Positions 16,791-24,931 of a DNA stretch of 44,492 nt are shown one piece after another. The notes below the pieces were generated by a model. It ran no database searches. It saw only the letters and a list, made by a program, of their open reading frames with translations, and was not told the origin of the DNA. Source of the DNA: an uncultured Ralstonia sp. (GTDB lineage: Bacteria; Pseudomonadota; Gammaproteobacteria; Burkholderiales; Burkholderiaceae). The stretch covers positions 1 to 44,492 of the forward strand of contig CAJXMR010000019.1 of the NCBI GenBank assembly GCA_913056305.1. Reading direction: 5' to 3'. A program made the translations under genes and the position numbers. Within the stretch, counting starts at the first letter, position 1. The number at the start of each line of letters is the position of its first letter.

Positions 16791-17458
16791 ACGGTGCACA
16801 AGACCTGGGCGGCATGCAGGCGTTCGGCCCCGTCCGGCCAGAACCGGACGAGCCGCGTTTCCATGCCGATTGGGAACGCCGTGTGCTCGCCCTCACGCTT
16901 GCCATGGGGGCCACCGGCAAGTGGAACATCGACATGTCGCGTGCCGCACGCGAGAGCCTGCCACCCGCGCAATACCTGGCCAGCAGCTATTACGAGATCT
17001 GGTTCGCGGGTCTCAAGACCCTGCTGATCGGCGCTGGCCTGGCCACGGCCGAAGAGATCGAAGCCGGGGTGTCGCGCACGGCGGCCATGCCGGTGCCACG
17101 CGTGCTGAGCGCCGATCAGGTGCCGGCCGCGATGGCGCGCGGCAGTCCGGTCGAACGCCCGGCGCCCGCCGCGGCGCGCTTTGCGGTGGGCGACTTGGTC
17201 CTGACCCGTCAGTTGCACCCGCGCACGCACACTCGCCTGCCGCGTTACTGCCGGGGTAAGCGCGGGCAGATCATCAAGGTGCATGGCGCGCACGTCTTCC
17301 CGGACACCCATGCGATCGGTCAGGGTGAACAGCCGCATTGGCTCTATACCGTACGCTTTGAGGCCGCCGAGCTGTGGGGGGCGGATACGACGGCGTCTGC
17401 GGTGTGCGTCGACTGCTGGGAGCCGTATCTCGACTTCGCAAACGGTGGAGCACCCTGA
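16787..17458 (+). CDS. nthB: nitrile hydratase beta subunit
   Basis: The 223-residue partner subunit completes the alpha-beta nitrile hydratase. The N-terminal helical part starts [16 protein letters not shown], as in most beta subunits. The SH3-like C-terminal half (from about residue 130) has [28 protein letters not shown] and the closing CVDCWEPYL. The first ATG overlaps the alpha stop by four bases. The order alpha-beta-accessory matches the usual cobalt-type layout. Confidence 0.96.
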   Translation: MNGAQDLGGMQAFGPVRPEPDEPRFHADWERRVLALTLAMGATGKWNIDMSRAARESLPPAQYLASSYYEIWFAGLKTLLIGAGLATAEEIEAGVSRTAAMPVPRVLSADQVPAAMARGSPVERPAPAAARFAVGDLVLTRQLHPRTHTRLPRYCRGKRGQIIKVHGAHVFPDTHAIGQGEQPHWLYTVRFEAAELWGADTTASAVCVDCWEPYLDFANGGAP

Positions 17459-17459
17459 G

Positions 17460-17828
17460 ATGACCGCGCCCGACACGCCTGCGCGCAAGCCCTGCATGCC
17501 CGCACTGCAAGCGCCCGGCGACGGTGCCGCACCGGTGTTCGGCGCGCCATGGCAGGCGGCGGTCTTCGCCATGACACTTGCCCTGCATGAGCGCGGGCTG
17601 TTTACCTGGAGCGAATGGGCGGCGCATTTGGGGGCGGCCATTCGCGACGCGCAGGCCGCTGGCGATCCGGATCATGGCGATACCTACTACGACCACTGGC
17701 TGACTGCGCTCGAACGCCTTGCCACCGAAAAGGCATGGGTGACCGGCGATCTATTGCAGCAACGCCGGCAGGCATGGGACGAGGCCGCCCGGCGCACGCC
17801 GCATGGCAAGCCGATCCAATTGCCATGA
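17460..17828 (+). CDS. nitrile hydratase accessory/activator protein (P14K-like)
   Basis: The 122-residue protein resembles the N-terminal domain of beta subunits (APWQAAVFAMTLALHERGLF, WSEWAAHLGAAI, YYDHWLTALERLATEK), as the P14K/NhlE-type accessory proteins do. In cobalt nitrile hydratases this protein helps load the metal by exchanging alpha subunits. The ATG follows the beta stop by one base. No amidase, aldoxime dehydratase or cobalt transporter lies in the window, so the fate of the amide and the cobalt supply must be encoded elsewhere. Confidence 0.9.
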   Translation: MTAPDTPARKPCMPALQAPGDGAAPVFGAPWQAAVFAMTLALHERGLFTWSEWAAHLGAAIRDAQAAGDPDHGDTYYDHWLTALERLATEKAWVTGDLLQQRRQAWDEAARRTPHGKPIQLP

Positions 17829-17989
17829 TCGTTCCTCCCGGCGACGGCCTGTGGCTGTAGCTGGATGTCGAAGGAAGCGGTCGGGTTGCAGGGCAGGGCG
17901 TAGGGAAACGGTGGCGCGGGCTTGTCCAGCGAGGCGCCGCTTGATCAACGGCAGTCGCAGGGGCTCGCCGGTTTGCTGAGGTGGCTGAA

Positions 17990-18367
17990 ATGTCGATCGA
18001 GTATTTTGCAGAGAGCAATCCGGGCACGCGCACCCTGCCACGCTCGCTGGCGACGAAGGCTGGCGACTTTGTGTTTGTCTCCGGTCAGGTCGCCCGAGGT
18101 GAAGACGGCAGCATCATCGACGGCGACATCGAGGCGCACACCCGTCAGACGCTGACGAACGTCGCGCATGTTCTCGCTTTGGCGGGTTGCGCACTGGCGG
18201 ACGTGGTGAAGACAACGGTCTGGCTGGAAGACGCGCGCGATTTTGATGCCTTCAATCGCGTGTACGGAGAATTCTTCCCGGAGAACAAGCCAGCACGTTC
18301 GACCCTTCAGGGGAAGAACATGGTCGGCACCAAGATCGAAATCGAGGCCATTGCCTACAAGCCTTGA
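17990..18367 (+). CDS. RidA family protein (reactive imine/enamine deaminase-like)
   Basis: A 125-residue protein of the RidA/YjgF/UK114 family with FVFVSGQVARGEDG, TRQTLTNVAHVLALAG, VVKTTVWLED and the conserved arginine in PARSTLQG. RidA enzymes hydrolyse 2-aminoacrylate and related imines; several subgroups have other or unknown substrates. GAGGTGG lies six bases before the ATG at 17990; a GTG at 17981 would add three residues. It lies 161 bp after the nitrile hydratase operon and may or may not share its transcript. Confidence 0.9.
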   Translation: MSIEYFAESNPGTRTLPRSLATKAGDFVFVSGQVARGEDGSIIDGDIEAHTRQTLTNVAHVLALAGCALADVVKTTVWLEDARDFDAFNRVYGEFFPENKPARSTLQGKNMVGTKIEIEAIAYKP

Positions 18368-18440
18368 ACCACTGCGCAGCGGGCGCCGCCGGCCCGGCGG
18401 ACGTGCTGCAAACGCTTGGGGCATCTGGCGGCGCCCCCGC

Positions 18441-18809
18441 TCATGCGCGCGGCGGAATGCGCCACCAGGTGACCACCACCACCAGCAAAAACGCCACATA
18501 GGCGATGGCGAACACCCAGGTCGGCAAGTCGTAGTACAGCCAGGCGCTCACCCAGCGTTGCACGAAGCCTTGTGGGCCGGCCGCGCCGGTGCGCAGCCAA
18601 TCTTCCAGGACGGTGAGCGGGCACGGCACGTCGAGGGCCGCCAGCGCCGCGACGATGCCGATCGCCACCAGGTGCGTGAGCCGGAAAGCGCGGTTGCACA
18701 CCCAGCCTTGCCTGAACGCGGCGCCCACCCAGATCGCGACCAACCCGCCCACGATGAAGAGGACGAGCAGCGCGTGCAATACCAGAATCGTATTCGCCAG
18801 CCAGATCAT
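18441..18809 (-). CDS. DUF2784 membrane protein
   Basis: A 122-residue inner-membrane protein with three or four helices and the DUF2784 signatures LHALLVLFIVGG, NRAFRLTHLVAIGIVA and CPLTVLEDWLR. The function of this family is unknown. The ATG at 18809 begins the conserved first helix; the frame is open further upstream but the extra sequence looks non-coding. It is convergent with the RidA gene and lies downstream of the GtrA gene on the same strand. Confidence 0.85.
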   Translation of the reverse strand: MIWLANTILVLHALLVLFIVGGLVAIWVGAAFRQGWVCNRAFRLTHLVAIGIVAALAALDVPCPLTVLEDWLRTGAAGPQGFVQRWVSAWLYYDLPTWVFAIAYVAFLLVVVVTWWRIPPRA

Positions 18810-18985
18810 GGTCGTGGGGCGCCAGCCCGGTGCGGGTGGGCGAGTTGAAGGCCGGGCTCCGAGCCCTGGGAATGCCATGCCCATCGACATTCTCACGTTC
18901 GATGCCTTCCGTAAACCCAGCGCGGTTTCGCGGGCCGGAAGTCGGTGCGCGAACGCGGCGCCCCGTGCCGAACCAGCGCTCTGCG

Positions 18986-19480
18986 TCAGAGCGATAGCGC
19001 TTCGAAGTGTTCGAGCGGATCGCTGAGCGCGGAGATCGGCACTGAGAGGGGCGACGACGTTTGCGCCACGCTGCTCGCCCCGCCGTCGTCGAAGGTCCAG
19101 TACCGGTGCGCGAGAAAGGCGAGCGTGGCCGACAGCGCAGAGGCGGACAATTGGGCAACCAGGTAGTACAGCCCAAGCCGCAGCGCGACGGCCATGATGG
19201 CGGCATTGCACGCCACGGCCATGACCGCCACCGCGGCAAAGCGTGTCATGGCGTTGACGTGGCTGCGCGTGGCCTGATGAAACACCGTGCGCCGGCTGAT
19301 CACGTAATACAGCACTGCACCAATGGTGTTACTGGCCACCGACGCGCGCCACGCTGGCACATGGGCGTGCACCAAACCGAAGAGCGCGGTGTAGTGCACC
19401 AGCGTCGCGCCGCTGCCGAATCCAACATAGCGGACAAACTGCTCCACCAAGGCCCGAAGCTGCTGCCGAAGGGTTTTCAT
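18986..19480 (-). CDS. GtrA family membrane protein
   Basis: The 164-residue protein has four membrane helices and the GtrA-like opening VRYVGFGSGATLVHY, SNTIGAVLYYVISRRTVF and the closing FLAHRYWTF, all usual for the family. A polar C-terminal tail of about 35 residues follows. GtrA proteins take part in moving undecaprenyl-linked sugars across the inner membrane. No GtrB glycosyltransferase is adjacent, so its substrate is open. Its strand and order suggest possible co-transcription with DUF2784 downstream, across a 176-bp gap. Confidence 0.85.
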   Translation of the reverse strand: MKTLRQQLRALVEQFVRYVGFGSGATLVHYTALFGLVHAHVPAWRASVASNTIGAVLYYVISRRTVFHQATRSHVNAMTRFAAVAVMAVACNAAIMAVALRLGLYYLVAQLSASALSATLAFLAHRYWTFDDGGASSVAQTSSPLSVPISALSDPLEHFEALSL

Positions 19481-19584
19481 GCGCGCGCCCCCTTGTTGTT
19501 GGAGTCGGTGACGGCGCTGTATCACGCAAGTCCTATGCCAGTGGCAGTTACGGGCCGCTTCGCACCTTGCGCCGCTGGGCGGCC

Positions 19585-20094
19585 CTAGGCAGCCGCCATT
19601 TCCGCGAGCGTGGCCACGGTGTTCATGTTGCGCGCCGTGCCAGCCTTGGCGGCGGGGATCTTCAGCTTCGAGCCCGCCATGCCATCGCCGTAGTGCACGT
19701 AGATCTCCCGCGTGCCGAGCGCCATCTCCTCGGTCTGCAGGCCGCTCACACCCGCCAGGGTATCGGCGGGCGGCGGTGCGTCGAGAAAGATGGCAACGGT
19801 TCGGTTGGGCGCCGTGGTCTTGAACGGATTGGCTTCCAGCACGGCGGCCAGTTCCGCGCCGGTGCGCACCAGCACGCCCACCGGCTTGCCGGCATAGGTC
19901 TGCAGGCACTGCTCCAGCCGGGCCTTGACTGATGCTTCGGCAAGCCGGCTCTCGAAGACGACATTGCCGCTCGCAATGTACGTGCGCACGTTGGTGAAGC
20001 CGGCCGACTCGCACATCGCCCGCAGCTCGGCCATGGGGAGTTTGCCGGTGCCGCCAACATTGACGGCCCGCAGGAGGGCGATATAGGTCGGCAT
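19585..20094 (-). CDS. DUF1697 protein
   Basis: A cytosolic 169-residue protein with the DUF1697 opening YIALLRAVNVGGTGKLPM and RTYIASGNVVFES, and the later GLQTEEMALGTREIYVHY and MNTVATLAEMA. The biochemical role of this family is unknown. GAGG six bases before the ATG at 20094 supports this start rather than the ATG eight codons upstream (20118). Confidence 0.88.
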   Translation of the reverse strand: MPTYIALLRAVNVGGTGKLPMAELRAMCESAGFTNVRTYIASGNVVFESRLAEASVKARLEQCLQTYAGKPVGVLVRTGAELAAVLEANPFKTTAPNRTVAIFLDAPPPADTLAGVSGLQTEEMALGTREIYVHYGDGMAGSKLKIPAAKAGTARNMNTVATLAEMAAA

Positions 20095-20238
20095 GTGGGC
20101 CTCGGGTTGCCTGTGCATCGTTGGTGTGCTGCTTAGCCCGCATCATCCCACGTCATTGGACGCACCATTGCCGCACGCGATGCGCTGCGCGCCACATGCC
20201 GCCCCAGGTCACACCACACACATTCTGTTACTAGATTG

Positions 20239-20268
20239 TTGAGCTTGTGCCACAGCCGGCGATGCTAT
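20239..20268 (+). promoter_or_regulatory. sigma70-like promoter of the glycine-zipper gene
   Basis: TTGAGC (20239-20244) and TGCTAT (20263-20268) are separated by 18 bases, 66 bases before the ATG at 20335. The rest of the 240-bp gap (20095-20334) shows no other feature. Confidence 0.5.
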
Positions 20269-20334
20269 TCTTCGCCGCGAGCCGGTACCCACGGGATACG
20301 CAATCACCGGCGCGTGAATCAGGAGGAATCAAGC

Positions 20335-20772
20335 ATGTGGAAAAAAATTGCCCCGACCCTCATCGTCGCTGCACTCGCGGGTGCGACGGCGCTGCCGGCA
20401 GCGGCGGATGATTTGAACAACGCGCTCGGAGGCGCGCTCGGCGGCGCGGCTGGCGCGGCAGTGGGCGGTGCCGTCGGCGGGCAGACCGGCTCGGTAATCG
20501 GCGGCGCGATTGGCGGCGGTGCCGGCGGCGCGGTGACGTCGAACCGGCGCGAGCGCACTGGTGCAATCGTTGGCGGCGCGCTTGGCGGCGGTGCCGGCAC
20601 GGCTGCTGGCAATGCCATGGGCGGCCGCACGGGCGGCATTCTGGGCGCGGCCGTTGGCGGCGGCGCGGGTGCGGCGGTGGGCGGCAATCTCCAGCGCAAT
20701 TCGTATGGCGGCGATCGCGGCGAAGGCCGCGGACACCACCACCACAAGCACCATCACCATCACGAAGATTGA
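20335..20772 (+). CDS. exported glycine-zipper protein with histidine-rich tail
   Basis: The 145-residue protein has a cleavable signal peptide (about 1-24, ending LPAAA-DD) and then repeated glycine-zipper segments (GGALGGAAGAAVGGAVGG, GGAIGGGAGGAV, and others) of the YMGG/RcnB-OmpA-like kind, which can pack in or against a membrane. The last 12 residues are HHHHKHHHHHED, a possible metal-binding tail that is native sequence. AGGAGGAA precedes the ATG. A role in envelope stress is only a guess. Confidence 0.88.
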   Translation: MWKKIAPTLIVAALAGATALPAAADDLNNALGGALGGAAGAAVGGAVGGQTGSVIGGAIGGGAGGAVTSNRRERTGAIVGGALGGGAGTAAGNAMGGRTGGILGAAVGGGAGAAVGGNLQRNSYGGDRGEGRGHHHHKHHHHHED

Positions 20773-21229
20773 TGGCCTGCCCCGCGCGCGCGGCCACGGC
20801 TGATGCGCTGGGCGGGGCGGAACCCTGCACACCGACGGCGCCGCCTCACCTGCGGCCCGTCGGATTGGTACGGTGCCACGCGTCAGGTTGACGCGTGCGC
20901 CGGCCTCACACGCTCAGGTGATGGCGCGCGCGTTCGCTGCTCGCCCCCCAAGGACCTCGACTTAGCCAAGGGCGTACCGCGTCTGGCTGCACCGCAGCAG
21001 CAAAATCGACCGTCCGTCAAAAAATCGCCGGTTTCAATCACCAGCGCAAGCCCCACCGGAAACACCATTCTCCGGCCCCCTCCTGTTTGGAAGATCGAGC
21101 CTAATTGAGCCATTGGCGCGGCGGCATGCCGGGCCTATAAACAGATGTCGGGCATGACCCCGGCGGCGCGCCCGTGCGCGCACGATCGCCATCGACCCAG
21201 GCACGACAGGGCAAACAGGAGGAAGACAC
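20773..21229. other. 457-bp intergenic region upstream of alkB
   Basis: I see no convincing gene. It holds the palindrome CACGCGTCA-ggt-TGACGCGTG (20877-20897), a perfect 9-bp inverted repeat with a 3-base spacer, and the alkB promoter at 21113-21141. The palindrome shares its half-site with the one at 11427-11455. Confidence 0.55.
21113..21141 (+). promoter_or_regulatory. sigma70-like promoter of alkB
   Basis: TTGGCG (21113-21118) and TATAAA (21136-21141) are spaced by 17 bases, about 88 bases before the alkB ATG. Confidence 0.6.
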
Positions 21230-22393
21230 ATGTCCACACCCGGCACGGTCGCGCCCGTTGAATGGAACGACGGCAAGCGCTATCTCTGGATGCTCGGGGC
21301 GCTGACCATCACGCTGCCGATCATTGCAGCGGTCTCGGCGCTTGCCACCGGTTGGCACGCGTTGTGGTGGGCCGGCCCCGTGATCGTGTTCACCGTCATC
21401 CCGATCCTTGACGTGCTCATTGGCGATGACCGCGACAACCCGCCCGAGGCGGTCGTACCAACACTGGAGAAGCAGCGCTATTACCGCCGCATCGTCTACC
21501 TGGCGACGACCGTGCTGTACGTCAGCTTTGCGGTGGCGATGTGGGTGCTGCACACCTACGAGTTGACGTGGTACGACTACGTTGCGTTCGCGTTTTCGGT
21601 GGGCGTGGTGACCGGCATCTCGATCAACACTGCGCACGAGCTCGGCCACAAGACCGACGGCTTCGAGCGCTGGCTGGCGAAGATCACGCTCGCGCCGGTG
21701 GCCTATGGGCACTTCTTCGTCGAGCACAACCGCGGCCACCACGTGCGCGTGGCCACCCCGGCCGACCCGGCCAGCGCGCGCTATGGCGAATCGTTCTGGG
21801 CGTTCCTGCCGCGCACCGTGGTCGGCAGCATCAAGTCGGCCTGGGCGCTGGAGAAGCAGCGGCTCGAACGCAGCGGCCACGCGGTGTGGTCGTGGCGCAA
21901 TGACGTGCTCAACGCCTGGGCCATGACGGTGGTGCTGTGGGGCGCGTGCATTGCCGTGGTCGGCATCAAGGTGGTGCCGTTCCTGCTGATCCAGGCGGTG
22001 TACGGTGCATCGCTGCTGGAGGTGGTCAACTACCTGGAGCACTACGGCCTGTGCCGCAAGCAACTGCCCAGCGGCCGCTACGAGCGCTGCACGCCGCAGC
22101 ACTCGTGGAACAGCAACCACGTGGTGACGAACCTGTTCCTCTATCAGCTGCAGCGCCACGCCGACCACCACGCCAACCCGACGCGCTCATTCCAGGCCCT
22201 GCGCCACTTCGAGCACTCGCCGCAACTGCCCGCCGGCTATGCCGCGATGATCCTGCTCGCCTATGTGCCACCGTTGTGGTTTCGCGTGATGAACCCGCGC
22301 GTGGTGGCGCATTACCACGCGGATATGTCACAGGCCAACATCAAGCCCTCGATGCGTGCGCGCGTGCTCGCGCAGTATCCGGCGCGCGCCTGA
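21230..22393 (+). CDS. alkB: alkane 1-monooxygenase (AlkB family)
   Basis: The 387-residue integral membrane di-iron enzyme should hydroxylate the terminal carbon of n-alkanes. The histidine boxes are all present: HELGH (136-140), EHNRGHH (165-171), NYLEHYG (267-273) and LQRHADHH (307-314). About six membrane helices occupy residues 20-130 and 230-265, with the boxes on the cytoplasmic side. AGGAGGAAG precedes the ATG. No rubredoxin, rubredoxin reductase or AraC-type regulator is adjacent, so electrons must come from proteins encoded elsewhere. A promoter at 21113 and a palindrome at 20877 lie upstream. Confidence 0.95.
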   Translation: MSTPGTVAPVEWNDGKRYLWMLGALTITLPIIAAVSALATGWHALWWAGPVIVFTVIPILDVLIGDDRDNPPEAVVPTLEKQRYYRRIVYLATTVLYVSFAVAMWVLHTYELTWYDYVAFAFSVGVVTGISINTAHELGHKTDGFERWLAKITLAPVAYGHFFVEHNRGHHVRVATPADPASARYGESFWAFLPRTVVGSIKSAWALEKQRLERSGHAVWSWRNDVLNAWAMTVVLWGACIAVVGIKVVPFLLIQAVYGASLLEVVNYLEHYGLCRKQLPSGRYERCTPQHSWNSNHVVTNLFLYQLQRHADHHANPTRSFQALRHFEHSPQLPAGYAAMILLAYVPPLWFRVMNPRVVAHYHADMSQANIKPSMRARVLAQYPARA

Positions 22394-22470
22394 CGATCGC
22401 TGCCCCCACACCGGCCGCACCCGCCGGCCGCGCCCGCTGCCAGCAGCCTTCCGCTGGCTTTGCACTCCCA

Positions 22471-22520
22471 GGGACTGTTCAACGCTGCAACGTGTGCATG
22501 TTGCAGCGTTGAACAGTCCC
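22471..22520. promoter_or_regulatory. perfect 21-bp inverted repeat
   Basis: Arms 22471-22491 (beginning GGGACTGTTCAACG) and 22500-22520 are exact reverse complements around an 8-base loop. No T-run follows on either strand (CAATCTTCG on the plus side), so it is not a standard intrinsic terminator. It lies between alkB and a c-di-GMP riboswitch. It could be an operator, a factor-dependent terminator or mRNA-stabilising hairpin, or a small mobile repeat. Confidence 0.9.
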
Positions 22521-22590
22521 CAATCTTCGTTTGCCAGACGCATGTCGAGCCGTTAGAGTGTTTTGCACTGTGTAGCAAGCAGTGGTTTTC

Positions 22591-22660
22591 AGGCAAAACC
22601 GGAGCGATCCGGTGACGCAAAGCTAGAGGGGCTTCCGCTTTGGAAGTCAGCCAGTTGCCT
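22591..22660 (+). promoter_or_regulatory. class I cyclic di-GMP riboswitch (GEMM-I)
   Basis: The aptamer has the known GEMM-I layout. P1 AGGCAA (22591-22596) pairs with TTGCCT (22655-22660). P2 is CCGGA-GCGA-TCCGG with a GNRA tetraloop, followed by the signature GACGCAAAGC. P3 is built on GGCTTCC/GGAAGTC, and AGCCAGTTGCC closes it. A GCTGCC/GGCGGC hairpin can form just after it and could be the expression platform; it lacks a T-run, so control may be at translation. The ribosome site of the spherulin-4-like gene (CAGGAGG) lies about 55 bases further on. Confidence 0.9.
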
Positions 22661-22729
22661 GCTGCCATCTCGGGTTGGCGGCGGGCCAATTGACAGGCGC
22701 GGACCATCGCGTCGTCAGGAGGCATCACA

Positions 22730-23587
22730 ATGAAAAAAGAGAAATTCACGGGGGGGCTCACGCCCGCATTCGCCGCTGCAGCAGCGGCATCGCTGGCGGC
22801 CGGCGGCCGCGCGGCTTTCGTACGCATCGCGTGTGTGAGCGTTGCGCTTGCGGCCGGCGTACTGGGGGCCGCCCCGCACGCCCGCGCGGAATCGCTGCTC
22901 GTGCCTGCGTACATCTATCCGTCTGACGCCGGCGCGACCCAATGGAACACGCTCGCCTCGACCGCGCGGACGGTGCCCACCACCGTCATCCTCAACCCCA
23001 ACAGCGGCCCGGATACGGCGCAGGACCCGAACTACGTTGCGGCGGTGGCCCAGATTCATGCCGCGGGCGGCAAGGTGATCGGCTATGTGTCGACCTCGTA
23101 TGCGGGCCGGCCGCTGTCGGATGTGGTGCAGGACATCAACACGTACCTGTCGTTCTACAACGTTGACGGCTTCTTCATCGACGAGATGACCGCCGACAGC
23201 GTGACCGCGAACGTCCAGTTCTACCAGTCGGTCTACAACTACATCAAGGGCTTGTCGCCCAACTACACGGTGACGGGCAACCCGGGCACCGACGTGCCCG
23301 AGATCTACGCCAGCCTGCCGGTGGCGGACCAGATCGTGGTGTTCGAGGACAGCGCCCGGAACTACGCCAGCTATGCGCCGCAGGCATGGCAGGCGAACTA
23401 CCCGACCAGCCGCTTCGCGCATATCGTGTATGCCGCGTCGACTACGCAGATGGCGACCTTCGTGCGTGGGGCATCAGCCAAGGGCGCAGCCACCGTGTAC
23501 ATCACCTCCCTGACGCTGCCGGACCCATACGCGGCGCTGCCCAGGTACTGGAGCCTGGAGGTCACGGACGCGGCCGCCGCGAAGTGA
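22730..23587 (+). CDS. secreted spherulin-4 family protein (GH135-like)
   Basis: The 285-residue protein has a long N-terminus with a signal segment (about residues 28-53, ending PHARAES). A spherulin-4 TIM-barrel domain follows: LLVPAYIYPSD, TTVILNPNSGP, GGKVIGYVSTSYAGRPLS and NVDGFFIDEM (Asp151-Glu152 in the likely active site). Characterised spherulin-4 relatives (Sph3, GH135) cleave partly deacetylated N-acetylgalactosamine polymers, and related domains occur in exopolysaccharide synthesis. I infer a hydrolase acting on an extracellular or periplasmic amino-sugar polymer. CAGGAGG precedes the ATG. A c-di-GMP riboswitch in its leader ties it to biofilm control. It is a single gene. Confidence 0.88.
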   Translation: MKKEKFTGGLTPAFAAAAAASLAAGGRAAFVRIACVSVALAAGVLGAAPHARAESLLVPAYIYPSDAGATQWNTLASTARTVPTTVILNPNSGPDTAQDPNYVAAVAQIHAAGGKVIGYVSTSYAGRPLSDVVQDINTYLSFYNVDGFFIDEMTADSVTANVQFYQSVYNYIKGLSPNYTVTGNPGTDVPEIYASLPVADQIVVFEDSARNYASYAPQAWQANYPTSRFAHIVYAASTTQMATFVRGASAKGAATVYITSLTLPDPYAALPRYWSLEVTDAAAAK

Positions 23588-23784
23588 GCGGAGCCCTCCG
23601 CTGACGTTCTCTCCATCGGCCACGCTCCGCTGAGGATGCGGTTGCTGGCGGTGTTGCCTTGATGTCTTGAAGCCGTCGCGGGGCCTGTGCCCCGCGCATG
23701 CTTTATATTCAGGCCACCCCTGCATCCACATCTGCCTCGCCTGCCGCTCTATGCGCGCGGCAAGGCGACAACAAGGAGAACCCC

Positions 23785-24870
23785 GTGGCCGTCACCTCCA
23801 ACAAGCTGCCCCATTGGACGATTGCCGCCCCGTTGCTTGCGTGGGTGGTGCTGGTGGCCGGCACGGTGACCACGCGCCCCGGCTGGCTGATCGCGCTGAT
23901 GGCGGTGGCGCTGGCCGGTGCCGTCTTCGCGGCTGTGCACCATGCCGAGGTGGTGGCGCACAAGGTGGGCGAGCCGTTCGGCACGCTGGTGCTGGCCATC
24001 GCCGTGACCGTCATCGAGGTGGCGCTGATCGTATCGGTCATGCTGTCGTCCGGGCCCGAGAAGGCGGGGCTGGCGCGCGACACCGTGTTTGCCGCGGTCA
24101 TGATCATCTGCAATGGCATCGTCGGCGTGTGCCTGTTCGTGGGCGGCCTGCGCCATCGCGAGCAGGCCTTCCAGGCGCCGGGCGCGAATGCGGCCCTGGC
24201 GGTGCTGGCCGCGCTGGTGACGCTGACCATGGTGCTGCCGAACTACACCAGCTCTGCGCCCGGGCCCGTGTTCACCCCGTCGCAGCTCGGCTTTGCGGGC
24301 GTGACCTCGCTGGTGCTGTATGGCTGCTTCGTGATCGTGCAGACCATCCGCCATCGTGACTACTTCCTGGTCGAGGGCAGCGCCAGTGAGGACGTGCACG
24401 CGCCGCCGCCGCCGGCACGCGTGGCCATCGGCAGCGCCGTGCTGTTGATGGTGTGCCTGGTGGCCGTGGTGGGCTTGGCCAAGGTCCTGTCGCCCTCGGT
24501 GGAAGCGGCGCTGCTGGGCGCCGGCGCGCCGCTGGCGACGGTGGGTATCGTCATCGCCGCACTGGTGCTGCTGCCCGAAGGGCTTGCCGCCCTGCGCGCG
24601 GCCAATGCCGACCGCATCCAGACCAGCCTGAACCTGGCGCTGGGCTCGGCGCTGGCGAGCATCGGGCTGACCATCCCCACCGTGGCAGCAGTCTTCATCT
24701 GGATCGGCCGGCCGCTGGAGCTGGGGCTCGGGTCCAAGGAGACGGTCCTGCTCATCCTGACGCTGATCGTGTCGTCGCTCACGCTCGGCAAGGGCCGCAC
24801 GACCATCCTGCAGGGCGTGGTGCATCTGGCGATCTTCGCGGCGTACCTGTTTCTTTCCGTGGTGCCCTGA
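23785..24870 (+). CDS. chaA: calcium/cation-proton antiporter (ChaA-like)
   Basis: The 361-residue CaCA-superfamily exchanger has about eleven helices and the paired alpha repeats: VTVIEVALIVSVML with GDTVFA-like RDTVFAAVMIICNGIVG in the first half, and LPEGLAALRAANADRIQTSLNLALGSALASIG in the second. It should export Ca2+ or Na+/K+ for protons. AAGGAG lies six bases before a GTG at 23785, which gives the normal N-terminus; an upstream in-frame ATG at 23698 would add 29 non-conserved residues. A strong hairpin ends the gene. Confidence 0.9.
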   Translation: MAVTSNKLPHWTIAAPLLAWVVLVAGTVTTRPGWLIALMAVALAGAVFAAVHHAEVVAHKVGEPFGTLVLAIAVTVIEVALIVSVMLSSGPEKAGLARDTVFAAVMIICNGIVGVCLFVGGLRHREQAFQAPGANAALAVLAALVTLTMVLPNYTSSAPGPVFTPSQLGFAGVTSLVLYGCFVIVQTIRHRDYFLVEGSASEDVHAPPPPARVAIGSAVLLMVCLVAVVGLAKVLSPSVEAALLGAGAPLATVGIVIAALVLLPEGLAALRAANADRIQTSLNLALGSALASIGLTIPTVAAVFIWIGRPLELGLGSKETVLLILTLIVSSLTLGKGRTTILQGVVHLAIFAAYLFLSVVP

Positions 24871-24875
24871 AGCAA

Positions 24876-24907
24876 ACAGGCCTGCACGCTTGCGCGGGCA
24901 GGCCTGT
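24876..24907. terminator. hairpin between convergent chaA and ohr
   Basis: ACAGGCCTGC (24876-24885) pairs exactly with GCAGGCCTGT (24898-24907). The tail on the plus side, ctgctgttt, is only weakly T-rich. Its place between convergent genes suggests a terminator serving one or both. Confidence 0.6.
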
Positions 24908-24931
24908 CTGCTGTTTGGCGCGGGGCCGGGC

